Origin: Hippasteria phrygiana
Lineage: Eukaryota; Echinodermata; Asteroidea; Valvatida; Goniasteridae
DNA length: 64,000 nt
Assembly (NCBI GenBank): GCA_037893225.1
Contig: JAZGUH010000370.1
Span: forward strand, 1,550,001-1,614,000
Direction: 5' to 3'
Each line of letters begins with the position of its first letter. The stretch's first letter is position 1. Positions 21,401-33,400 of the stretch are shown here, one piece after another. Position numbers and translations under genes: made by a program. The notes under the pieces were generated by a model, which was given only the letters and a program-made list of their open reading frames with translations, did no database searches and was not told where the DNA came from.

Positions 21401-24400
21401 ACAGCTGCAAATGCAAAATGACGCCGAAGGACGATATTTCCACCGCGAAATCGTAAATACTTTTACGGGATCAAAATAGGGACAGTGCGGTAAAAAAATA
21501 AAACGACGCACCGTGTAAAGTGAATGGCGCCCCCAATCGTCAATCAGTAGACTTGTCTCAGTGAATTTTGTCGCCTTCCAGGGGGGACAGGGTGTTAAGA
21601 AATCATCCTGCAGGGCCTAATCGTCTTTAATCAACTTGAACTTTACAGGGAAAATATCAGACTTTATTCAGGGGATGTTTTGGTCAAACATTAACTATGA
21701 ATAAAAAAGTTGAAATCATTGTAAAAAACACTTCCCACATACCGCGATAATTATACAGAGTCTGTACTCCGCCGAGCAATGCCGAGCAACGACGAGCATG
21801 TCTATTTTCACAGGCATCGCATGGGATAAACCAAACCACCGTCGGATTTTGTTATGTCAGTTTAAAAAAAGCAAGAGTTATACAACACAAAAGACAGGAC
21901 AATTCGGGAAGGTTAGTGAGCAATCTCTGTTCCGATCGGGAAACGTGATATATCACCCTGATAAGTACCGCGGTAATACAGCGTCCCATCCTATATCGAA
22001 TCAGTCAGTATTTTTAGCAACACCGCTTAAAAACGAAAAAGTCCCCCATTGTTCCCACTGGGAACAGCCTTGGAAGGTGTATTTGTCTTCCGACTCCAGA
22101 AAAACACAGTGTTTCTAAACGGAGCATTGTAAAAGGGAAACAGAAACATTTCAGTTTTTGATTCGCTTTCTTGTAAGAAGGATGCTCATAAATTTTGACT
22201 GGATTCTTTAAATATGTAACTTATATTACATACAATTTTGATTTATTTTATATTGATTCTTGAATTTGTAACTTTAATTATCAGTAGACTGCATTTCTGC
22301 CGGGGATGACATAGTCCAAGTTACTCGGACTAGGGATGACAATGGTAAAAGGAGATTTCTGCCCATGAATTGCATACAATTTTAGACACTTGATCCTGTT
22401 GGAAATTCACGGTGTCGATTGGTGTGTTTTGCCAGTTTTTCTCAGTGCAGAACTGATCGCCTGTCTTCACCCCATTTTTGCAGAAAAAATAAATTGCTGG
22501 AAAGTGCTTCTATAGTGAATACATGCCAATAAATATTTCCTTTCCAATGTATGTATTCTTCACTATTCACATAAACCTTTGGAAATGCCTGTAAAAAGGC
22601 ACTCGTTGGTATCGTGATTTAGTGATACTACCGTGGGATAATAGGTTTTTGGCTATTAGATAGTTTTGGAAGTGTGTGATGACATAGTACAAATTGAAAA
22701 TACCATGTGACATACTCGAGCCAATCAAAAGACAGATAAGATTAATGAGGTGTTGAAATTCATTAATTGACATTTGTCATTGCTTTCTGTGTAGGTTTGG
22801 TTCATTGCATGATTTACTCAAGTTGTACTTCTGTGCACTTTCCTTTCTAGACAACGAGGATCCGGTCTTAACGTGTCCTCCAGATGAAACGTTTGGTACG
22901 GATCCTGGCTTGACTACGGCTATTGCAACCTGGGTCCTAGCCACAGTCACGGACAACTCCATGATGCCCATTACACCTGAAGCCAATGTAGAATCCGGCT
23001 CTCCCTTTGGGATTGGTACCACCCCTGTGGTGTTTGAAGCTGTGGATTACAGTGGAAACACTGGCAATTGTACTTTTACAATAACAGTGGAAGGTATAGT
23101 CAGATCAGATTTCTTTTCTTCGGTCAAACCTTTGGATGTATTCTCTCTCGGCATTTTTGTCATTTACTGTGCACTTAGGTCAACACCATTCACGCCATGA
23201 TTAACGTTAGTGCATATGCATGCCCCATAAATATGGATTTTGCAATACTAAAACAGGTCACTAGAGAGACAAGTTAGAATGAAAATAACGTTTCAGAGAG
23301 ACAGTGGACGTTAGGGAGAAATGTGTCTCCGTAATGTCACAAGTATCCTTTTTACCCTCACAGAAATTGTTATGGCAACCCCATGGCGATTCCATGGCAA
23401 CCCCCATGTGAATTCCATGCCCATGGCAATCCCCATGTAAATTCCATGGCAACCCCAATGTGAATTCCATGGCAATCCCCATGGGTATTCTATATAATAC
23501 CATGGGGATATCATACAGAATGGAAAAGCTTTGTGTCCTCCATGAGTGCCGAGTATGAACACCAAAGACAAATTTGAAGAAGACACCATGGGCAGTCATG
23601 GTGCTTCCACGGGTAACTGTTTGACCACCATAGAAGTACCATGGGGTCATAAACACCATGAAGACACCATGGGCAGTCATGGTGCTTCCACGGGTAACTG
23701 TTTGACCACCATAGAAGTACCATGGGATCATAAACACCATGAAGACAACATGGGCAGTCACGGTGCTTCCACGGGTAACTGTTTGACCACCATAGAAGTA
23801 CCATGGGATCATAAACACCATGAAGACAACATGGGCAGTCACGGTGCTTCCATGGGTAACTGTTTGACCACCATAGAAGTACCATGGGATCATAAACATC
23901 ATGAAGACACCATGGGCAGTCAAGGTGCTTCCACGGGTAACTGTTTGACCACCATAGAAGTACCATGGGATCATAAACACCATGAAGACAACATGGGCAG
24001 TCACGGTGCTTCCATGGGTAACTGTTTGACCACCATAGAAGTACCATGGGATCATAAACACCATGAAGACACCATGGGCAGTCACGGTGCTTCCATGGGT
24101 AACTGTTTGACCACCATAGAAGTACCATGGGATCATAAACACCATGAAGACACCATGGGTAGTCATGGTGCTTCCGTGGGTAACTGTTTGACCACCATAG
24201 AAGTACCATGGGATCATAAACACCATGAAGACACCATAGAGGCACCGTGGGATCATAAACACCATGGGAATCTTTGGTAGTTTAAAGCTAGCATGTGCAG
24301 AGTCTGTTTGTCTGAGGAAGCTATATTTCACCACTTGCCTGAACCCGAGCTAAAGACACGTTTTAACACACTGGAAACAATGCATTGCCATTCCTTTTCT

Positions 24401-27400
24401 TTTCTCAATCTAAATTCTTTTAAAATAAGTTAACCAACAATGAACTTAAATCTACAGCTCTCCTGGACAGATGATATAATGTAATTTATTGCGTCTTTAT
24501 GTTAAAACGTTTTTCAATTTTGGAATTATAAAACTGGCATTTGCCCACCGTTGTAACAACCTTATTCTTGCAACTTTTTCCCACAATTGTTCACCACTTT
24601 TCCTTAGGCCCTGTTCTGACTTGAACGATTTTCTACGCGAATGCCGTGCGACTACTAAATCGCACAGGGCGTACGGGAGTCGCACGGCAGTCTGTTGATG
24701 ATTCGCACAGGTTGTAGGGGTGTCGTGTGTAATTCGGACGGGTCGCATGCCCGTGCAAGTTTTTTCAAATGTTGAAAATTTCTATACGGCTGTCGCACGT
24801 TTTGCATAGTTCGCATTGGTCGCATGGGAGTCGCACGGCAGTCGCACGGCAGTCTGATAGGTCGCACGGGAGTCTGAAAAGAGTCGCACGGCTCGGCCGC
24901 GCGACTCCCAGCAGGCCCCGTGCGACATCCATCAGACCCCGTGCGACATCCATCAGACTGCTGTGCAACTGCCGTGCAACATGTGCGAATCTCATGAGAG
25001 CCTGTTGCGACTGCCATCGGACTGCTGTACAAGCTGTAGGAATCTCATGCAAGTGCGGTGCAACCCCATGCGAGCGCGGTGCTTAACTGCCCGTCCAACC
25101 TGGCAGTGCCATTCTTGCTGCCTGCCTGCTTGCCATCACTCTTCTTCGGTGGCATCGTTTTGTTGTGTTGAATACTTGTTGACTGTCGAACATCAAGTGC
25201 GGTTTTGAAGATCGACGCCAAAAGGCCCTGCTTTTATGCGATTCGCGCGGATCGAACTGCGCTTGTACGGCGGTCGCACGGCGCTCTGATTGGTTGTACG
25301 GTGGTTGTACCGCATGCGCACAGGTCGCACGCGAGTTGAACAACAATCGCACGGCGCTTGCGTGGGACTCGTACAGGTTGTACGGCAGTCGCACGGAACC
25401 TGAACCGTTATCGGATGTTTCGGGAGGAAAAGTCGCACGAGAGTTGAACGGCAGTCGCACAGCAGTTGTACAAGTGAGACTGCGCGGGAAAGAAACAGGG
25501 AAAGTCTACGGAAATCGCACGGCTGTACGATTTTTTAGTCGCACCGCAGTTGTACAAAAAAATCGTTCAAGTGAGAACGGGGTATTAAAGGTCAATACTT
25601 CAATTTATACAGAAAAAGTTTAAATATTATTGGGAAATGTGTTTCCATAATTTTGGACCACCCTATATGTACAGCCAGCCATGTGGACAAACTGTTCATT
25701 TGTGAGATTTCGAAAATGCTTTCAAATAAATCATCCGTCTATCAAAAATATTTACATGCTTTGTATTTGGTCCAATCAGATGATGAGGACCCTGTGATTG
25801 AATGCCCGATGGATATTATAGTAGATGCAGACATGGGGCAGAACTATGCCATAGTGTCATGGTCTCCACCCAACGTGACCGATAACTCTATGGAAACTGT
25901 CATCCTGACGCTGAGCCATACCGCAGGTTCTCAATTTCCATTTGGCATCACCGTGGTGGTTGTTAATGCCACAGACATGAGTTCAAATATGGACTCGTGC
26001 TCCTTTACTGTTGAAGTTGTAGGTAAGTTGCCCATCCCAGACGTTTTGAGAATATTCTCACAATGAGAAAGCAATGGTCTTGCACATTCAAAAGAGTATC
26101 AGTTGTAAATTAATGAAAATGAATATACAGTTCCATTGACAATGTTAAATAGATCAATAAATCATGAAAATAAAAAAAATCTTCAGAATCTTCAGAGATT
26201 TTTACCCGTTCCGACATGGCATTAAACACTGTGTTCCTAGTGCTTTCTGAGAGCCTTTCAAAAGAATTTAGAGGCTTACATGGGCGGGACTTGAACCCAC
26301 AACCTCATGCTTACTAGTGCAATTGTCCTAACCACTTAATCACCGAGCTTGCGGGGTTTTGCTGGCCAATTCGATTTCAATATAGTAGCAGTACCGCGCA
26401 ATCAATGTGCTTGGGAGTCGAGTAGTTTCAACATCTGCACTATAGTAAGCAGATGTCCTGTTTGGAGTAAGCCTGTCATTTATTTTACAGGTTCTCAGAA
26501 AGCACAGTGCTATAAACACCATGCCAGGAAGTAGCCAAAATCTCCTCTATTTTATACCATCCCCGTCTACACATTGATTATGCAAAAGGTGTTTTTTTCC
26601 TCTTATTTACAGATAACGAACCTCCAGCTATAACTTGTCCATCCAACCTGACCCTTCCTACCAATGCCACAGTAGACAAAGTCACAATTGCATTGCCTCC
26701 CGAGACTGACGCTATGGACAACTCCGGGATGTACACAATTACTATCGACATTGATGGTATTATATTCAACGTTGGTGAAAGCGTTGCCCTTAGCCTTGCA
26801 AACGATCCACATCTACTGCAGTACATCGCAACCGACAATGCCATGAATATTAACACATGCAATATGTATGTCACTGTTATCGGTAAGTGAAATGCACATA
26901 TAATCTTACATCACAGCAGTTTTGTTTCGTCCCCCCACCCACCATATATAGACTCTTTTCATGTGACGTCACCAGTCTATGCACAAATCAGTGCCCCCTA
27001 GTGGACCACTAAGTGCAGTGTTCCATTAAAAACCTTGACTTTAACAGAAACAATGAAGAGCAAAATCAGGTGCTAACTTCTCATTCCCGAGGTCGGGAAA
27101 GGGCAAAAATCTCACTTCTAATTTACATCATTTTACTGATTTACATCACACACTGAATACTTGGTACCTGCTGCAACATGGGATTCAAATCGGCCAACCG
27201 ACCTTGGCAGGCTCGGTGGTCGAGTGGTTAAGATGTCTCCACTAGTAAGCAGGAGGTCGTTGGTTCAAGTCCCACCTGAGTATAAAAGCTTTTTCCCGCA
27301 GGCTCTTGGAAAGCTTCAGTCTGGAATCTATTAAAATCATGTAGTGGATGTGGGCATTTTAGGAGGGTTAGAACTGAGTACAGGTATATCGAATCAGTCA

Positions 27401-30400
27401 GTATTTTTAGCAATACCGCTTAAAATCAGAAAAGTCCCCCATTGTTCCCACTGGGAACAGCCTTGGCCAGGTGTATTTGTCTTCCGACTCAAGCAAAACA
27501 CAGTGTTTCTAAACGGAGCATTGTAAAAGGAAAAAAGAAACATTTCAGTTTTTGATTAGCTTTCTTGTAAGAAGGATGCTCATAAATTGACTGGATTCTT
27601 TAAATATGTAACTGAAATTACATACAATTTTGATTGATTTTATATTGATTCTTGAATTTGTAACTTGAATTATCAGTAGACTGCATTTTGGCCAGGGATG
27701 ACAATGGTAAAAGGAGTTTTCTGCCCATGAATTGCATACCGTTTTAGACACTTCCGATTGGTGTGTTTTGCCAGTTTTTCTCAGTGCAGAACTGATCGCC
27801 TGTCTTCCCCCCCATTTTTGCAGAAAACAAAAATTGCTGGAAAGTGCTTCTAGTGAGTACATGCCAACAATATTTCCTTTCCAGTGTATGTATTCTTCAC
27901 TATTCACATAAACCTTTGGAAATGCCTGTAAAAAGGTTAGTATTGTGATTTAGTGACTACCGTGGGATAGTAGGTTTTTGGCTATTGGATAGTTTTGGAA
28001 GTGTGTGATGACATAGTAAAAATTGAAAATACCATGTGACATACTTGAGCAAATCAAAAGACAGATAAGATTAATGAGGTGTTGAAATTCATTGATTCAT
28101 ATTTGTCATTGCTTTCAGTGTGTGTATAGGTTTGGTTCATTGCATGATTTACTCAAGTTGTACTTCTGTGCACTTTCCTTTCTAGACAACGAGGATCCGG
28201 TCTTAACGTGTCCTCCAGATGAAACGATTGGTACGGATCCTGGCTTGACTACGGCTAATGCAACCTGGGTCCTAGCCACAGTCACGGACAACTCCATGAT
28301 GCCCATTACACCTGAAGCCAATGTAGAATCCGGCTCTCCATTACCGATCGGTGTCACTACCGTGGAGTTTAATGCTACAGATGAAAGTGGAAATACTGGC
28401 TTTTGCACTTTTAGAATAACAGTGGAAGGTATAGTCATCAGCTCTATATCATTCAGGATGCATTTCATCAGTTTACGTATTGTCACTGTTTGTTATGCAG
28501 TTAGGTATACATTATGGCCTAATTTCAATCATTTTCACAATTTTCTGCCAATGGAACTTCCATCTATTTCATAAAGACTGTAAGCTTTAAGCACAGGAAA
28601 GAGCTTGTTTAATTTTGAAGCAAAGTGTACGTGTGCTTAAAAAACTGATATGCAAAAGTAAAACAAAATCTACAAGAATTCGCATAATATGCCGCATATA
28701 ACACTCAGTAAGCCTCTTAAAACAATTAAGATTTTGTTGAGCAATCTGCAAGAATTTATGTTATTCATAAATACCTGAAACAGTTTGCCTGTTCCTATTG
28801 GTCATCAAGAGCACCTCACGTGGTGGTTTTAAACGGCCGATAAAACACCAACTGGTTTTAAACACTTTTTCCGGTGTCACATGAAATTTAGACTCATGAA
28901 ATCTGGTCCCATTTATTGGTTGAACACTCGCGCGACCAGTCACTCTCCCAATTACGCAAGTGCAATACTACTGTTGCGTCCATATTTAGAGTCCATAATT
29001 TCACACTACACCGGCACTGCTGCGTTCTGCGCCAAATCACGCCACATGTCACACACGCGTCGCGCACGCATCACACGCGCCTCAATCCCCATATAAGCAA
29101 CCCTGTGACATCTTTCTCCTAATTTTTTAACAACTTTGATTTCCGTGTTGGTGTCGTGGTTCGTTCCTCGTCTTCGATCTCTGGTGACGCTTAGTTTGAT
29201 TTCCGTCCAGGTGCACCATATCGATTGGGTTTTGAGTCCCTACCTGGGGCCAATTTCAGAGCTGCTCAGCATAAAAATTTGCTTAGCACCAAAAAGTCTT
29301 GCTTAGTGAAAACAGGTTATACCAGCCAAGAATCTGATTTTCATGCTTCACAAACAAACAAAAAAACAGCTGAACAGCAATCACAAGCAACATACGTCAC
29401 ATTTGGTTGGTAATCTTGTCTTTGCCGAGCAGGACTTTTTATACAAGCAATTTTTTTGTGCTTAGTAACTTCTCGAAATTACTTCATGAATACTTGTTCT
29501 GTTAGGTTGTCTGATCCCGGTGTAAAAACTAAACTTTGCTTCGTAATTTTCTCTCATTTTAGCTGGAACCTAAGAAGGAACAGTATCAATTAATGCACTG
29601 ATCAACCTGTGATAATAAAAACAAAAAATAAATAAATAAACACTCAAATAACTTTGAAACCTGACCAATACTACTGCAACAATGCCTCAGTGAAGTGGTG
29701 TCAGGTGCATGATCCATGCACTCAGCTTAATTGGTGCATAGTTTAAACATTAAGAAGAGATCTGTATTCTTAATATGGGATGTCTTGCATCTGGGATGTC
29801 TTGCATCTGGGATGTCTTTCATCTGGGATGTCTTGCATCTGGGATGTCTTGCATCTGGGATGTCTTGCATCTGGGATGTCTTGCATCTGGGATGTCTTGC
29901 ATCTGGGATGTCTTGCATCTGGGATGTCTTGCATCTGGGATGTCTTGCATCTGGGATGTCTTGCATCTGGGATGTCTTGCATCTGGGATGTCTTGCATCT
30001 GGGATGTCTTGCATCTGGGATGTCTTGCATCTGGGATATCCCAAAACCATTCAATCCATTTTTGTTTTATTATACCACAGAATTTCAATTGTTTTTCTTT
30101 TCCTTGTTTTTTTTCTTTGTTTTTTTGGTTGGTTGGTTTGTTTGTTTGTTTGTTTTTGTTTTTGTTTTTGCTTTTTAATTTTTTTTTTTTTTTTTTTTGG
30201 TGGCCTTTTTTTAGGTACAATTTTTTTTTGACACTTCTTTGTCAGACATAGCTCTGCCAACTTTCATCACTGGTTGTCCGAGTGATATCAATCGTCTTGT
30301 CGACATCAACGTGGGACCGGTCCCTGTGTCGTGGCCAGAGGTGACTGCCTCGACCTAAGCTCATCGTCCAATCCGGTGCCTCACAGCTGGCCCCCTCCAG

Positions 30401-33400
30401 TGATCAGTGACAACTCTCAACTGCAAAGTGTCTTCTTTGTTTGCCAGGCAACTGGCTTTAATTGTAACCCAGCTGGCAATGGTATCTTTGCAGTTGGAGT
30501 TACCATGGTGATATACATTGCTACGGGCGGTTCTGGGAACACGAATGCGTGTAGTTTCAATGTTACTTAAACCCCCAAATCCGCCCAAAAATTGCAGCAA
30601 TGACCAATCATGTACACTACATTAATAGACCCTATAGTGGAGATGTAAGAATGACATCTTCAGAGTGAAAAGTTGTTAACGTTTATGTTTTTTTGCTTTG
30701 TTTTCAATCCTAGATACGGAGCCTCCACAGATCAGCGGCTGTCCTGACGACATCATCATTCCTGTCACCTCCTCGTCGGAGCAGGTGACTCACAACTGGT
30801 CCCCACCCGTGATCACCGACAATTCCGGCTCCACTAATGTCAACTTTGGTTGCCAGGCAACTGCCTTGGAGTGTAACCAAGCTGGCAGTGGCATCTTTGC
30901 CGTTGGTGTTACCATGGTGACATACAGTGCTACGGACAATTCAGGGAACACGAATATGTGTGCCTTCACTGTGACTGTTACAGGTTGGTATACAATTATC
31001 TAATAGTTTTACAAACATTTATTTACAGACAATTCTGGGAACAGGAACAGGTGTAGTTTCACTGTTAACGCTACAGGTTGGTTTAAAGATATCTTGATCT
31101 GTTCAAAATTTATTTTGCAATTTTGCCTTTGTAAACGTTGCAACACTTGAGCAAGACACTTTGTCACAAGTTGCTTCTCTCCACCCAGGAGTAAATGGGT
31201 ACCTGTGAGGGCAGTGATGGTTATGTGTCTGATTAGCCCATGTGCGCTTAACTTGCAGCCGGGGCTGTGTACTCCCCAGGGAGCTAAGAAGGTTTCAGGT
31301 ATGATTGTTGTGCCCGATGTATGCTGCGATTTAGTTGAACTAACAGGAGCATTCTAAATGTTGGTTACTATCGTTTATTGTTATTTATTTTTTTTTTTTT
31401 TAAACCTTTAGTTGTGGATCTTGTATGCCCGCCAATTGTATCGGCCTTAACGACACCGGGTTCTAATGGAGCCCGTGTGAACTGGACTAAACCGGTTCTA
31501 ACTGGATGGGACGGGCCGACGAACTTCACCTCCAGTGCCCAGCCTGGTGATCTGTTCCCGATAGGACGTCATCAAGTTAGCTACCGGCAGTGGCTTGCAG
31601 TTTACGACGTGGTCTTGCATTGCTCATTCTCGGTTGACGTTGTGGGTGAGTCCGACGGCTGCCCGACACATGTGATTATACTTGGGAAGATTAGATATCA
31701 CGTCCAAGAGCTTAAAATTCCATTGGCATTTTCGCCCTATTCCTTAGGCCATACTCGGACCTCGGCTTCACGTATAGAAGCACAGTGTTTGTGCAAGCAT
31801 GTATATAGACTTTTCCTTAAAAGTTCTATTTTTGTACAAGCTCTTGTAGCCTGTTGTTTTTTCATGAGAATTCATTCACCCACCAACGCTTTTTGTCGTC
31901 TGTTGACCGTAGCTGGTGAGATTGGGTAGTGTTAAAAAAAGGCTACATGCTAGTGTGAAAATTGACAAAACTACGAGACCGTAAACAAAAAGGAATGGTA
32001 GCTTCGTTGGTAGAGCACCAGTCTGGTATTCCGAGGTTACAGGTTCGAGTCCCACTCTTGTCAATTTTCCTGGTTCCCTTGAAAATTGATTACATTTAGT
32101 CAGTCTCCCTTGCGATTTATTTGATGACCCATTTTTTTTTTTATCACTGGGCGGGGTAATTGACAAATAAGATTTTTGTTTAATAATGATTGTTACGTAG
32201 ATGTTTTTTTTCTTCTGAAAATCAAAAACCTTTGGAATTGCAGCAATGACCAATCATGTACACTACCTTTAAACCTAGGATAGGGATAGACCCTATAGTG
32301 GAGATGTAAGAGTGACATCTTCAGAGTGAAACGTTGTTAACGTCTAAGTTTTTTGCTTTGTTTTCAGTCGTAGATGTGGAGCCTCCACAGATTAGCGGCT
32401 GTCCTGACAACACCATCATTCCTGTCGCCTCCTCGTCCGAGCAGGTGACTCACAACTGGTCCCCACCCGTGATCACCGACAATTCCGGCTCCGCTATAAA
32501 TGTCAACTTTGGTTGCCAGGCAACTGCCTTGGAGTGTAACCAAGCTGGCAGTGGCATCTTTGCAGTCGGAGTTACCATGGTGACATACAGTGCTACGGAC
32601 AATTCAGGGAACACGAATATGTGTGCCTTCACCGTGACTGTTACAGGTATACAATTATCTAATAGTTTTACAAACATTTATTAGGTGATTTTGTGTCAAA
32701 TTTTAAACACTGTAGCTATGTTTGTATCGTAATTTTGTAATGCGTCAGGCCAAGTAAAAAGACAAGTACCAAGTGCTACAGCCCACAGCGGGTATACGCG
32801 TTAAAGCTTCACTGGTCCACGAACCGTACAATCGCGAATTTTCCAATGCAATGGGGCGTGATGAGAGATCTAATATGCAGATTAGACGTTCATTAGACAC
32901 ATGCGCATTAGACTTGCATAGCCGTGATACACGCGGGGCATGGAAACATATTATACACCCGAGTAAACTGTCCACCCACCCACCCACTATCCACCCACCA
33001 TCCAACCAACCAAGCAACCCACCCACTCAACCAACCAAGCAACCCACCCACCATCCAACCAAGCAACCCACCCACCATCCAACCAAGCAACCCACCCACC
33101 ATCCGACCAAGCAACCCACCCACCATCCAACCAAGCAACCAACCCACCATCCAACCAAGCAACCCACCCACCATCCAACCAAGCAACCCACCCACCATCC
33201 AACCAAGCAACCCACCCACCATCCAACCATCCAACCAAGCAACCCACCCACCTAACCAACCAAGCAACCCACCCACCATCCAACCAAGCAACCCACCCAC
33301 CATCCAACCAAGCAACCCACCCACCATCCAACCAACCAAGCAACCCACCCACCATCCAACCAAGCAACCCACCCACCTAACCAACCAAGCAACCCACCCA

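Noticed and set aside
23261..24334. 357-codon frame on the minus strand and 244-codon frames on both
   Set aside because: The 81-bp unit is a multiple of three, so all phases stay open; no domain or splice support.
29731..30260. Frames of 94-166 codons over the 16-bp array
   Set aside because: Sixteen copies of one unit read in several frames with poly-Phe or poly-Lys ends.
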